Shown: piece by piece, positions 53,295 through 62,014 of the stretch | Layout of the letters: each line of letters begins with the position of its first letter | How positions within the stretch are numbered: position 1 is the first letter of the stretch | NCBI GenBank assembly: GCA_963734055.1 | Contig: CAVTFQ010000005.1 | Location: 1-64,000 of the forward strand | DNA: 64,000 bases | Direction: 5' to 3' | From: CAIWHR01 sp963734055 | GTDB lineage: Bacteria > Pseudomonadota > Gammaproteobacteria > Burkholderiales > Casimicrobiaceae | Made by a program: the position numbers and the translations under genes | Notes under the pieces: model-generated | Databases searched by the model: none | Seen by the model: the letters and a program-made list of their open reading frames with translations, nothing else | Told to the model about the DNA's origin: nothing

Positions 53295-54435
53295 GGCGCA
53301 CCTTCCCGCGGGCCGCCGCGAATCCCAGTGGCGCCCGGTCCGGCGGTTCCGCCCGCCTCGGGCGGCTCGCGGCAGGTCGCGCCGCAGCGGCGTCGGGCCC
53401 CGCCTTGGCGGCCGCGGCGGAATCCGCCGCACGATAGGGCATGCGCAGGTGGACTTCGTATGCGCTGCCGACGACGCGCGACTCGAGCGCACCCTCGGCG
53501 TCGAAATGCAGCGCGAGGCGTTCGCGGACGTTCGCGATCGCCATCTTGTTCCCCGCGTGGTGGCGCCCGCCCTTGGCCTGATACGGGTTGCGCAGGACGG
53601 CGTGGACGTCACCGCCCTTGACGAAGATGTTGATCGACACGACCCCGGGCGTGCTCGACGGCTCGATGCCGTGGTAGACCGCGTTCTCGAGCAGCGGCTG
53701 CAGCACGAGCGGCGGCACGAGCGCATCGCCGGGCATGCTCTGCAGATGCCATTCGACCTGCAGGCGCTCCCCCAGCCGCAGCTTCTCGAGCGCCAGGTAC
53801 TGCCGGCAAAGCTCGACTTCGTCCGCGAGCGGCGCGAGCTCGCGGTTGTCGCGCATCAGCACGCGGAAGAGATCAGCCATGTCCTCGAGCGCGACCTCCG
53901 CCTGCCGCGCATCGGTGCGGACGAGCGACAGCACGGCGGTGATGCTGTTGAACAGGAAGTGCGGGCGGATGCGCGCCTGGAGCGCCTGCAGCCTCGCCTC
54001 GGTGATCGACGGCGACAGCGCCTTCGCCCGGAGGCGGAAGTAGAAAAGCAGCGCTCCGGTCAGCAGGAGGCCGAGCAGCACCGCGCGCAGCAGCTCACCC
54101 GCACGGACGATCTCTGTCGCGTCGATCAGCGCATGGATCGCGATCCCGCAGACGACGGTCGCGGCAACGACGATCCAGGCGCCGGTGGCGTACGGTTGCC
54201 GGCCGAGCCACGGCTGGACGGCATAGAGCAGCGCGAGCTCGAGCATGAGCTGCGGCTGGAGCACCGAGACGTTGTCGACGAACTCCGCCGCCCAGAGCTC
54301 GACCCGCGGCGCCTCGACCAGGGCGGCGATCGCCGCCGCGCCGTTCGCGGCAACGAGAATCCGCAGGATGACGCCCAGGTTGCGGAAGTCCGGCAGGGCC
54401 GGGAGGTCGGGGTTTTGCCTTATAATCGGCCGCAT
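53287..54435 (-). CDS. LytS-type sensor histidine kinase (AlgZ/FimS-like)
   Basis: A 382-residue membrane kinase. The N-terminal part has four hydrophobic segments (for example WIVVAATVVCGIAIHALI and AVLLGLLLTGALLFYF). The phospho-acceptor histidine is in QALQARIRPHFLFNSITAVL, and the ATPase N-box is VLQPLLENAVYHGIEP, with GNKMAIANVRERLALHF as the glycine-containing lid region. It overlaps its response regulator by eight bases. The C-terminal 45 residues are alanine/proline-rich and probably disordered. Signal unknown. Confidence 0.9.
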   Translation of the reverse strand: MRPIIRQNPDLPALPDFRNLGVILRILVAANGAAAIAALVEAPRVELWAAEFVDNVSVLQPQLMLELALLYAVQPWLGRQPYATGAWIVVAATVVCGIAIHALIDATEIVRAGELLRAVLLGLLLTGALLFYFRLRAKALSPSITEARLQALQARIRPHFLFNSITAVLSLVRTDARQAEVALEDMADLFRVLMRDNRELAPLADEVELCRQYLALEKLRLGERLQVEWHLQSMPGDALVPPLVLQPLLENAVYHGIEPSSTPGVVSINIFVKGGDVHAVLRNPYQAKGGRHHAGNKMAIANVRERLALHFDAEGALESRVVGSAYEVHLRMPYRAADSAAAAKAGPDAAAARPAASRPRRAEPPDRAPLGFAAARGKVRHG

Positions 54436-54604
54436 ATACGGATGCCGGATGCAAGCTTCGTGCCGGATGAGCGGTACTGGAGCGCGGGCTCCGCGGGCCG
54501 GTTAGCGCATTGTCGGCATGCGCGTCGGGAGAGGCAAGAACGATCGTTCCCCGGGCCCCGCACGTCGGCACCGACCGTCTCTTTTTTCCCGCGTGCCGCC
54601 CGCC

Positions 54605-56026
54605 ATGGCCCCGCCCAAGCCTCCGCCCGAGCCCGCCCACCCTACGTGGTCCGGCCGATTCGCAGAACCGGTGGCCGATCGCGTCAAGCGGTACACCGCC
54701 TCGGTGGATTTCGACCGACGGCTCTCGGCCGTCGACATCGACGGATCGCTCGCCCACGCCAGGATGCTCGCGGCCACCGGGGTGCTGAGCGCGACCGACC
54801 TCGCGGCCATCGAAGGCGGAATGACAACGATCCGCGGCGAAATCGAGCGCGGCCAATTCCCGTGGTCGCGCGACCTCGAGGATGTCCATTTGAACATCGA
54901 GCGCCGACTCACCGACCTCGTCGGCGAGCCCGGCAAGCGCCTGCACACCGCGCGGTCGCGCAACGACCAGGTCGCGACGGACCTGCGACTGTGGCTGCGG
55001 GCCGAGATTGACGCGCTTCGGCAGGGCCTTGCCGCGCTGCGGCGGGCGTTCCTCGACCTGGCCCAGCGCCACGCCGACACGATCATGCCGGGGTTCACGC
55101 ACCTGCAGGTGGCGCAGCCCGTCACCTTCGGCCATCACCTGCTCGCCTACGACGCGATGCTGGCACGCGACATGGAGCGGCTCGCGGACTGCCGCCGGCG
55201 CGTCAACCGCCTTCCGCTCGGTGCCGCCGCCCTGGCGGGAACCAGCTACCCGATCGACCGCGAGCAGGTCGCCCGCGAGCTCGGGTTCGAGGCGCTCTGC
55301 CCGAACTCGCTCGACGCCGTCGCCGACCGCGATTTTGCGATCGAATTCGCGGCGGCCGCGACGCTCGTGATGGTCCACCTTTCGCGCTTCGCGGAAGAGC
55401 TCGTGCTGTGGGCGAGCCCCCCTTACGGCTTCGTGCGCCTCGCGGACCGCTTCTGCACCGGCAGCTCGATCATGCCGCAGAAGAGGAATCCGGACGTCCC
55501 GGAGCTCGTTCGCGGCAAGAGCGGGCGCGTCGCCGGCGGCCTCGTGGGACTCGTGATGCTGATGAAGGCGCAGCCGCTCGCGTACAACAAGGACAACCAG
55601 GAGGACAAGGAGCCGCTGTTCGACATCGTCGACACGCTGGCCGACACGCTCGCGATCATGACCGACCTGGTCGCGAGCGGCCTCGAGGCCGACCCCGAGC
55701 GGATGCGCGAGGCGGCCCGCGAAGGCTTCGCGACGGCGACGGATCTCGCCGATTACCTCGTGCGCAAGGGCGTGCCGTTCCGCGATGCCCACGAAGCCGT
55801 CGCGCGCGCGGTGCGCCACGCCGAGGCGAAGGGCGTCGACCTCGCGGCGCTGCCGCTCCCCGAGCTGCAGTCGTTCTCGGCCAAGGTCGGCGCGGACGTG
55901 TTCGACGTGCTGACCCTCGAGGGCTCGGTCGCAAGCCGGGACCATCCAGGCGGCACGGCGCCGGCGCAGGTTCGCGCGGCGATTGGCGCGGCGCGTGCCG
56001 AACTCGATTCGAAATCGCAGTCTTGA
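54605..56026 (+). CDS. argH: Argininosuccinate lyase
   Basis: A 473-residue enzyme, the last step of arginine synthesis (argininosuccinate to arginine and fumarate). It has WSGRFAEPVADRVKRYTASV at the N-terminus, LHTARSRNDQVATDLRLW, FTHLQVAQPVTFGHHLLAY and the lyase signature GSSIMPQKRNPDVPE. The ATG at 54605 (MAPPKPPPEP) is preferred over an open frame from 54518. It is divergent from the sensor kinase. A TATAAT at 54420-54425 could serve as its -10. Confidence 0.95.
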   Translation: MAPPKPPPEPAHPTWSGRFAEPVADRVKRYTASVDFDRRLSAVDIDGSLAHARMLAATGVLSATDLAAIEGGMTTIRGEIERGQFPWSRDLEDVHLNIERRLTDLVGEPGKRLHTARSRNDQVATDLRLWLRAEIDALRQGLAALRRAFLDLAQRHADTIMPGFTHLQVAQPVTFGHHLLAYDAMLARDMERLADCRRRVNRLPLGAAALAGTSYPIDREQVARELGFEALCPNSLDAVADRDFAIEFAAAATLVMVHLSRFAEELVLWASPPYGFVRLADRFCTGSSIMPQKRNPDVPELVRGKSGRVAGGLVGLVMLMKAQPLAYNKDNQEDKEPLFDIVDTLADTLAIMTDLVASGLEADPERMREAAREGFATATDLADYLVRKGVPFRDAHEAVARAVRHAEAKGVDLAALPLPELQSFSAKVGADVFDVLTLEGSVASRDHPGGTAPAQVRAAIGAARAELDSKSQS

Positions 56027-56061
56027 TCTGACCGGACCCACGTCCGCACACGGGAACCCAA

Positions 56062-56940
56062 ATGGACGCACGAAACGTCGCCTTCATCGGGCTTGGCACG
56101 ATGGGCTATCCGATGGCAGGGCACCTCGCCAAGGCCGGGCACCACGTCACCGTCTACAACCGTACGTCGGCGAAGGCGGCGCAGTGGGTCGCGCAGCACG
56201 GTGGAACCGCTGCGCCGACCCCCGCGGCAGCCGCCGCCCGCGCCGAGCTCGTCATGACGTGCGTCGGCAACGACGACGACCTGCGCGCCGTGACGCTCGG
56301 CACCGACGGCGCGCTCGCGACAATGCGGGCGGGCACCCTGCTGGTCGATCACACGACCGCTTCGGCGCACGTGGCGCGCGAACTGTACGCCGCGGCCAAG
56401 GCCAGGGGCATCGGGTTCCTCGACGCCCCGGTGTCGGGAGGCCAATCGGGCGCCGAGGGCGGGAAGCTCACGATCATGGTCGGCGGCGACGCCGGCGCGT
56501 TCGCGCGCGCGGAGGGCGTGCTCGCCCACTACGCGCGTGCGGTGACGCGCCTCGGCGGTCCCGGCAGCGGGCAGCTCACGAAGATGGTGAACCAGATCTG
56601 CGTCGTGGGGCTCGTGCAGGCTCTCGCCGAGGGCATCAACTTCGCGGAGCGGGCCGGGCTCGACGCGGTCGCCGTGCTCGACGTGATCAGCAAAGGTGCC
56701 GCGCAGTCCTGGCAGATGGAGAACCGCGGCAAGACGATGGTCGCCGGTCAGTTCGACTTCGGCTTCGCCGTCGACTGGATGCGCAAGGACCTGGGCATCT
56801 GCATCGCCGAGGCGCGCGCGAACGGGGCCGCGCTTCCCGTCACGGCGCTCGTCGATCAGTTCTACGCGCGGCTCTCCGCCCAGGGCGGCGGCCGGCGCGA
56901 CACCTCGAGCCTCATTCGCCTGTTGCGGGATTCCCTGTGA
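56062..56940 (+). CDS. Beta-hydroxyacid dehydrogenase (3-hydroxyisobutyrate / tartronate semialdehyde reductase family)
   Basis: A 292-residue NAD(P)-dependent enzyme. The Rossmann motif is VAFIGLGTMGYPMAGHLAKA, the substrate motif FLDAPVSGGQSGAEGGKLTI, and the catalytic lysine is in GQLTKMVNQICVVGLVQALA. NRT after the second strand suggests NADPH preference. Members reduce tartronate semialdehyde, succinic semialdehyde or glyoxylate or oxidise 3-hydroxyisobutyrate. It follows argH by 35 bp and overlaps the next gene by four bases. Confidence 0.9.
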   Translation: MDARNVAFIGLGTMGYPMAGHLAKAGHHVTVYNRTSAKAAQWVAQHGGTAAPTPAAAAARAELVMTCVGNDDDLRAVTLGTDGALATMRAGTLLVDHTTASAHVARELYAAAKARGIGFLDAPVSGGQSGAEGGKLTIMVGGDAGAFARAEGVLAHYARAVTRLGGPGSGQLTKMVNQICVVGLVQALAEGINFAERAGLDAVAVLDVISKGAAQSWQMENRGKTMVAGQFDFGFAVDWMRKDLGICIAEARANGAALPVTALVDQFYARLSAQGGGRRDTSSLIRLLRDSL

Positions 56941-57452
56941 GCGGGCTCCCCCGCCCGTCGCGGACGACGCTCGTGCGCGCCGCGATCGCGGCGATCGCGT
57001 TCCTCGGCGCCGGCGCGGCGGTCGCCGCCGACATCACGCTCAAGAACGCATGGATGCGGCCGACGCGCGCCGGGTTTCCGACGGCGGCTGTTTACGTCGA
57101 CATCCGCACCGACGTCCCGCTCAGGCTCGTCGGCGTGCGCTCGCCGATCGCGAAGTCGGCGGGGATCGTCCTCGTCGACCAGAACCCCGACGGCACGACG
57201 ACCGAGCGTCCGGTCAAGGAGGCGGACATCGCCGGTGGCCAGGAGACGCGCTTCGCCTACAACGGGAGCCGCATCGAACTTCGCGACATCGTCGAGACGC
57301 TGCCGCCGGGGGCGAACGTCCCCCTCACGCTGGATTTCGTCGAGGCGTCCGGCGATGCGCGCCACTCGATCGAGATCGGCGTGCTCGTACGCGGCGTGAT
57401 CCTGCCGCCGCCGCTCGAGCCGGGCAAGTCGGCGCAAGAGACGCCAAAATAG
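56937..57452 (+). CDS. PCu(A)C-fold exported protein lacking the copper ligands
   Basis: A 171-residue exported protein. The signal segment TLVRAAIAAIAFLGAGAAVAA is followed by a domain similar to the PCu(A)C copper chaperones (ITLKNAWMRPTRAGFPTAAVYVDI, RLVGVRSPIAKSAGIVLVDQ, LPPGANVPLTLDFVEASGDA). In true members the segment after the second strand holds a His and Met ligands (H-x10-M-x21-H-x-M). Here the equivalent positions read AGIVLVDQNPD and carry no His or Met. The start GTG at 56937 overlaps the dehydrogenase stop. Copper binding is therefore doubtful. Confidence 0.75.
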   Translation: MSGLPRPSRTTLVRAAIAAIAFLGAGAAVAADITLKNAWMRPTRAGFPTAAVYVDIRTDVPLRLVGVRSPIAKSAGIVLVDQNPDGTTTERPVKEADIAGGQETRFAYNGSRIELRDIVETLPPGANVPLTLDFVEASGDARHSIEIGVLVRGVILPPPLEPGKSAQETPK

Positions 57453-57455
57453 CGT

Positions 57456-57929
57456 TCAGCCCGAAGAAGCATCGTTGGCCTGCGCGTCGGCGCCCAGGCG
57501 ATCGCCCGCCTCGTCCGGCTCCACCACCGCGATCTCGTAGCTGATCTCGGCGGTCTTGGCGAGCATCAGCGTCGCCGAGCAATATTTGTCCTTCGAGAGT
57601 TTCACCGCGCGCTCGACCTGGCGCGGGCCGAGCCCGCGGCCGATGACCGTGTAGCGCAGGTGGATCTTCGTGAACACCTTGGGATCGGTCGGCGCGCGCT
57701 CGGCTTCGGCTTCCACCGCGCAGTCGGCGATCGGCTGCCGCGCCTTCCGCAGGATGTGCACGACGTCGAAGGCCGTGCACGCCACGGCACCCATGAGGAA
57801 CAGCTCCATCGGGCGGACGCCGATGTTGCGGCCGCCGTGCTCCGGCGCGCCGTCGATCACTACGGCGTGCCCGCTGCCGGATTCCCCGACGAAGCTCACG
57901 CCGTCGATCCATTTCACTTTTGTTTTCAT
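57456..57929 (-). CDS. OsmC/Ohr family protein (YhfA-like)
   Basis: A 157-residue OsmC-fold protein. The first reactive cysteine is in LFLMGAVACTAFDVVHIL and the second in LSKDKYCSATLMLAK, at the spacing of OsmC/Ohr thiol peroxidases. The N-terminal strand pattern (KVKWIDGVSFVGESGSGHAV) matches the YhfA branch, whose substrate is not established. It converges with the PCu(A)C-like gene. Confidence 0.88.
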   Translation of the reverse strand: MKTKVKWIDGVSFVGESGSGHAVVIDGAPEHGGRNIGVRPMELFLMGAVACTAFDVVHILRKARQPIADCAVEAEAERAPTDPKVFTKIHLRYTVIGRGLGPRQVERAVKLSKDKYCSATLMLAKTAEISYEIAVVEPDEAGDRLGADAQANDASSG

Positions 57930-58031
57930 GATGTTGAACCCTCGGTCGCGGTCTCGTGCCGGACTCGATTGTGTGGCGCGCGGCCGGCCGTTTCAACCCT
58001 GTGCCCGTCACGTCCGGCGATCCTTCCCGGA

Positions 58032-58061
58032 TTGACCCGGACCGCCAAAAACGATTAGAAT
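58032..58061 (+). promoter_or_regulatory. Probable sigma-70 promoter of rplM-rpsI
   Basis: TTGACC at 58032-58037 and TAGAAT at 58056-58061 are separated by 18 bp and lie 39 bp before the rplM start, in a locally AT-richer patch. Confidence 0.6.
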
Positions 58062-58099
58062 GCAAGACTTTGCTGAATTATCCCCGGCCCGCAAATCCG

Positions 58100-58528
58100 A
58101 TGAAAACCGTTTCCGCCAAGCCCGCCGACGTCGAACGGGACTGGTTCGTCGTCGACGCCACCGACAAGGTGCTGGGCCGGCTCGCGAGCCAGATCGCGCT
58201 GCGCCTTCGCGGCAAGCACAAGACGATCTTCACGCCCCACGTCGATACCGGCGATTTCATCGTGGTAACCAACGTCGAGAAGATCCGCGTCACCGGCAAC
58301 AAGGCCGACGACAAGCTCTATCACCGCCACAGCGGCCACCCGGGCAGCATCCGCACGCTGACGTTCGCGCAGATGCAGGCGAAGTTCCCCGGGCGCGCGC
58401 TCGAGAAGGCCGTCAAGGGCATGCTGCCCAAGGGCCCGCTCGGCTATCGCATGCTGAAGAAGCTCAAGTGCTACGCCGGCGCCGCGCATCCGCACGCCGC
58501 GCAGCAACCGAAAACTCTCGACCTCTGA
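58100..58528 (+). CDS. rplM: 50S ribosomal protein L13
   Basis: A 142-residue ribosomal protein of the large subunit. It shows the family pattern MKTVSAKPADVERDWFVVDA, DKVLGRLASQIALRLRGKHK, YHRHSGHPGSIRTLTFAQM and GMLPKGPLGYRMLKKLKCYA. The ATG at 58100 is the family start; the longer frame from 57956 is spurious. rpsI follows after four bases. Confidence 0.97.
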   Translation: MKTVSAKPADVERDWFVVDATDKVLGRLASQIALRLRGKHKTIFTPHVDTGDFIVVTNVEKIRVTGNKADDKLYHRHSGHPGSIRTLTFAQMQAKFPGRALEKAVKGMLPKGPLGYRMLKKLKCYAGAAHPHAAQQPKTLDL

Positions 58529-58532
58529 TCCC

Positions 58533-58925
58533 ATGATCGGCAACTACTACTACGGCACGGGCCGCCGGAAGAGCGCGGTGGCGCGCGTGTTCATCAAGAA
58601 GGGCACCGGCAACATCGTCGTCAACGACAAGCCCGCCGACGAATTCTTCTCGCGCGACACGGGCCGGATGGTGATCCGCCAGCCGTTGAAGCTCACGAAC
58701 CACGAGGCGACGTTCGACATCATGATCAACGTCGAGGGCGGCGGCGAATCGGGCCAGGCCGGCGCGGTCCGTCACGGCATCACCCGCGCGCTGATCGACT
58801 ACGACGCGGCGCTGAAGCCGACGCTGTCGAAGGCCGGGCTCGTCACGCGCGATGCGCGCGAGGTCGAGCGCAAGAAGGTCGGCCTCCACAAGGCGCGCAA
58901 GCGCAAGCAGTTCTCGAAGCGCTAG
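58533..58925 (+). CDS. rpsI: 30S ribosomal protein S9
   Basis: A 130-residue small-subunit protein with the expected YYYGTGRRKSAVARVFIKKG start, GESGQAGAVRHGITRALIDY, and the basic C-terminal tail ARKRKQFSKR that reaches the P site. Forms the rplM-rpsI operon. Confidence 0.97.
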   Translation: MIGNYYYGTGRRKSAVARVFIKKGTGNIVVNDKPADEFFSRDTGRMVIRQPLKLTNHEATFDIMINVEGGGESGQAGAVRHGITRALIDYDAALKPTLSKAGLVTRDAREVERKKVGLHKARKRKQFSKR

Positions 58926-59039
58926 CGACGCGAGCCGAGGAGCAGGGCCCCACGAAGTGGGGATGCGACTCCCGGCGAGTCGGCGCATAAGGCCGACAAC
59001 CCAGAAGGACGATCGGCCGCGGCCGGCGCTCCGCTTGCG

Positions 59040-59071
59040 AAGGCCGCCCCCGAGGCGGCCTTCGTGCTTTC
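59040..59071 (+). terminator. Intrinsic terminator after rpsI
   Basis: A 9-bp stem (AAGGCCGCC, loop CCCGA, GGCGGCCTT) followed by CGTGCTTT. The gap between rpsI and argC (58926-59149) holds no gene. A smaller stem GACTC-ccggc-GAGTC lies upstream at about 58971. Confidence 0.7.
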
Positions 59072-59149
59072 GGGAATCCGCGCGCGCCGGAACCCATGCC
59101 GATGTCATAATGCGGCGGCGCCGATGCTAGAATCCGCGAGCGAGAAGTC

Positions 59150-60193
59150 ATGATCAAGATCGGTATCGTCGGCGGCACCGGCTACACAGGCGTCGAGCTC
59201 CTGCGCCTGCTTGCTTCGCACCCCGAGGCGGACGTCCGCGCGATCACCTCGCGCAAGGACGCGGGAACGAAGGTCGCCGACCTGTTCCCGAGCCTGCGTG
59301 GCCCGGCGACCAAAATGAGCGGGCTCGCCTTCTCGGATCCCGCGCAGACGAAGCTCGACGGCTGCGACGTCGTGTTCTTCGCCACCCCGCACGGCGTCGC
59401 GATGGCGCAGGCACGCGAGCTGGTCGGCGCGGGCGTGCGCGTGATCGACCTCGCCGCGGATTTCCGGATCAAGGACGCCGCCGCGTTCGAGAAGTGGTAC
59501 CGCATCCCCCACGCCTGCCCGGAGCTCTTGGCCGAATCCGCGTACGGGCTGACCGAGCTCAACCGCGACGCGATCCGTCGCGCGCGGATCGTCGGGAACC
59601 CGGGCTGCTACCCGACCGTCGTACAGCTCGGGCTGTGGCCGCTGCTCGAAGCCGGGGTCGTCGACGCCGAGCACCTGATCGCCGATTGCAAGTCCGGCGT
59701 GTCGGGCGCCGGCCGCAAGGCGGAGATGGGGCTGATGTTCTCGGAGGCCTCCGACAACTTCAGGGCGTATGGCGTCAATGGCCACCGTCATCACCCGGAG
59801 ATCGTGCAGGAGCTCGGTCGCGTCGTGAAAGGGCCCGTGTCGCTCGTCTTCGTCCCGCACCTCGTGCCGATGATTCGCGGGATGCAGGCGACGCTCTACG
59901 TCCGCCTGACGCAGGCCGACGTCGACCTGCAGGGGCTGTTCGAGCGACGTTACCAGGGCGAGCCGTTCGTCGACGTGATGCCAAGGGGGAGCGAGCCCGA
60001 CACGCGCTCGACCCGCGCCGCCAACGTCTGCCGGATCGCGGTGCACCGCCCCGAGGGGGGTGACATCGCAGTGGTCCTGGCCGTGCAGGACAACCTGGTC
60101 AAGGGCGCAGCGGGACAGGCGGTCCAGAACATGAACCTGATGTTCGGGCTGGCCGAGTCGACGGGCCTCACCGCGGCGCCGGTCCTTCCGTAG
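59150..60193 (+). CDS. argC: N-acetyl-gamma-glutamyl-phosphate reductase
   Basis: A 347-residue NADPH-dependent enzyme, third step of arginine synthesis. The Rossmann motif is IGIVGGTGYTGVELLRLLAS, the catalytic cysteine is in IVGNPGCYPTVVQLG, and the histidine is in YGVNGHRHHPEI. The length fits the long ArgC type. It leads a cluster with the DUF6776, bactofilin and erpA genes. Confidence 0.96.
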   Translation: MIKIGIVGGTGYTGVELLRLLASHPEADVRAITSRKDAGTKVADLFPSLRGPATKMSGLAFSDPAQTKLDGCDVVFFATPHGVAMAQARELVGAGVRVIDLAADFRIKDAAAFEKWYRIPHACPELLAESAYGLTELNRDAIRRARIVGNPGCYPTVVQLGLWPLLEAGVVDAEHLIADCKSGVSGAGRKAEMGLMFSEASDNFRAYGVNGHRHHPEIVQELGRVVKGPVSLVFVPHLVPMIRGMQATLYVRLTQADVDLQGLFERRYQGEPFVDVMPRGSEPDTRSTRAANVCRIAVHRPEGGDIAVVLAVQDNLVKGAAGQAVQNMNLMFGLAESTGLTAAPVLP

Positions 60194-60202
60194 CACCGAA
60201 CC

Positions 60203-60973
60203 GTGGCCCTGCCTGCGTCGTGGCGCCGGGCGCGCCAGTTCCTCCGCCATTTCAGGATCGACGCGCCGCGAATGGCGGTGCGCTCGCACCTCCCCTGGCC
60301 CTGGCGCGCCGTGGTGGCGATCGTGCTGCTGGCGATCGTCGGCGGCATGTGGTGGTGGGGCTTCGACTTCGGGCAGATCTTCGGCGGATTCAACCGCAGG
60401 GAGGTCGAGGCCCGACTCGTCTCCCTCGAAAGCGAAAACGGCCGGCTCACCTCCGAGGCGGCGCAGCTCCGCGCCCGGAACTCGCAGCTCGAAAGCGAGC
60501 TCGCGATGACCGCGGGGAGCCAGGCGACGCTCCAGAAGCAGTCGCTCGAGCTGATGGCCGAGAACACGCAGCTCAAGGAGGAACTCTCCTTCCTGCAGAA
60601 GCTCGTGTCCGACTCCAGCAAGCAGGTGGGCGTGTCGATCGCCCGGCTGTCGGTCGACCGGGAAGGCGAGGACGCCTGGCGCTACCACGTGCTGATCGTC
60701 CGGGGCGGAAGCCCGCGCGACGAGTTCGAAGGCGCATTGACGCTCCAGGCATCGCTGCAGCCCACGGGCGGGGAGGGCCACCCATCGACGCTGACGCTCC
60801 CGGACGACGAGCCGGACACCGCGGCCGCGCTCACGCTCAAATTCAAGTATTATCAGCGGCTTGAAGGGACAATCCGCGTCCCACCCGGGTTCCTGGTACG
60901 ATCGGTGACCGTGCGCGCCTTCGAAAGCGGACAGAGCAGCGCCCGGGCCACGCGGACCCTTGCGGTTTCCTGA
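60203..60973 (+). CDS. DUF6776-type membrane protein with coiled coil
   Basis: A 256-residue single-pass protein. The transmembrane helix is at about residues 34-52 (AVVAIVLLAIVGGMWWWG). A coiled coil follows at about 65-130 (EVEARLVSLESENGRLTSEA, QKQSLELMAENTQLKEELSF), then a beta-rich domain of about 110 residues (SIARLSVDREGEDAWRYHVL, GALTLQASLQPTGG). This arrangement matches the DUF6776 family found next to bactofilin genes. The GTG start at 60203 lies 10 bp after argC. Possibly an envelope partner of the bactofilin. Confidence 0.8.
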   Translation: MALPASWRRARQFLRHFRIDAPRMAVRSHLPWPWRAVVAIVLLAIVGGMWWWGFDFGQIFGGFNRREVEARLVSLESENGRLTSEAAQLRARNSQLESELAMTAGSQATLQKQSLELMAENTQLKEELSFLQKLVSDSSKQVGVSIARLSVDREGEDAWRYHVLIVRGGSPRDEFEGALTLQASLQPTGGEGHPSTLTLPDDEPDTAAALTLKFKYYQRLEGTIRVPPGFLVRSVTVRAFESGQSSARATRTLAVS

Positions 60974-60983
60974 AGGAGGGCCC

Positions 60984-61391
60984 ATGTTCGAGCGGAAGAA
61001 ACCTTCGCCGCCCCAGAAACGCATCGACAGCCTGATCGGCGCGGGGACGACGGTCCATGGCGACGTGACCTTCAAGGGCGGCCTGCGGATCGACGGCACG
61101 GTGGAGGGCAACGTCGTCGCGACCGATGGCGAGCCGACCACGCTCGTGATCAGCGAGCAGGCGCGGGTCGAGGGTGAAATCCGCGTCTCGCACGTCGTCG
61201 TCAACGGCACCGTCTTGGGCCCGGTGACGGCGGACGGCTACCTCGAGCTCCAGCCGAAGGCCCGGATCGTGGGGGACGTCACGTACAAGACGCTCGAGAT
61301 GCACGTCGGATCGGTGATCGAGGGACGCCTGAACCACGCCGAACCGGGACAGGCGTCCGTGGTCGAACTGAAGCGAGCGGCGTCCGAGTAG
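60984..61391 (+). CDS. Bactofilin
   Basis: A 135-residue polymer-forming cytoskeletal protein. The beta-helix core has the bactofilin pattern SLIGAGTTVHGDVTFKGGLR, IDGTVEGNV, VSHVVVNGTVLGPVTADGYL and YKTLEMHVGSVIEGRL. Bactofilins form filaments without nucleotide and help localise cell-wall enzymes. The downstream M23 peptidase at 63141 is a plausible functional partner, as in other bactofilin-peptidase pairs. The ATG at 60984 has AGGAGGG upstream. Confidence 0.92.
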   Translation: MFERKKPSPPQKRIDSLIGAGTTVHGDVTFKGGLRIDGTVEGNVVATDGEPTTLVISEQARVEGEIRVSHVVVNGTVLGPVTADGYLELQPKARIVGDVTYKTLEMHVGSVIEGRLNHAEPGQASVVELKRAASE

Positions 61392-61519
61392 AATGACGGG
61401 TATTCCTGGACCGGGGGTGTGAGACCCGGCCGCAGCCCTGACCGACCCCATCGGCGGCGGGGTTGCGGCAACCCGGGGGCACTCCCATAATGGGAATTGC
61501 CAGCAACGAGGGAAGACGC

Positions 61520-61870
61520 ATGAACGACATGACCGAGATGCCCGCCCCGCTCGTCTTCACGGACAGCGCCGCGGAGAAGGTGAAATCGCTGATCGAGGAG
61601 GAAGGCAATCCCGAGCTCAAGCTCAGGGTGTTCGTCACCGGCGGCGGCTGCTCGGGCTTCCAGTACGGCTTCACGTTCGACGAGGTCGTGAACGACGACG
61701 ACACCGCGATGGTGAAGAACGGCGTGACGCTGCTGATCGACCCGATGAGCTACCAGTACCTGGTCGGCGCCGAGATCGACTACTCGGAAGGCCTCGAGGG
61801 TGCGCAGTTCGTGATCAAGAACCCGAACGCGACGACGACCTGCGGCTGCGGATCGAGCTTTTCCGCCTGA
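61520..61870 (+). CDS. erpA: Iron-sulfur cluster insertion protein ErpA
   Basis: A 116-residue A-type carrier that delivers Fe-S clusters to target proteins. The three cluster-binding cysteines are present, one in GGGCSGFQYGF and two in TTTCGCGSSF. The ATG at 61520 is preferred; an upstream ATG at 61490 would add ten unconserved residues. An intrinsic terminator follows 21 bp after the stop. Confidence 0.95.
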   Translation: MNDMTEMPAPLVFTDSAAEKVKSLIEEEGNPELKLRVFVTGGGCSGFQYGFTFDEVVNDDDTAMVKNGVTLLIDPMSYQYLVGAEIDYSEGLEGAQFVIKNPNATTTCGCGSSFSA

Positions 61871-61891
61871 CGCGGCCCTCGCCGCGACGCG

Positions 61892-61919
61892 AAACGGGGC
61901 CGGCGCGGCCCCGTTTTGC
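61892..61919 (+). terminator. Intrinsic terminator after erpA
   Basis: An 11-bp GC-rich stem (AAACGGGGCCG with CGGCCCCGTTT around a GCG loop) followed by TTGCTT. It closes the argC-erpA cluster before the convergent anmK gene. Confidence 0.85.
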
Positions 61920-62014
61920 TTGAGGCGACGCTCATCAGGCGGACCCGACCCGCGCTTTGTCGGTCGCCTGGATCTCGAAATTTGACCAGCGCCCCGTCGT
62001 CCATGAACTTGGTG

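Noticed and set aside
59105..61210. 701-codon open frame antisense to argC, the DUF6776 gene and bactofilin
   Set aside because: It crosses three real genes and their intergenic gaps with no recognisable domain or start signal.
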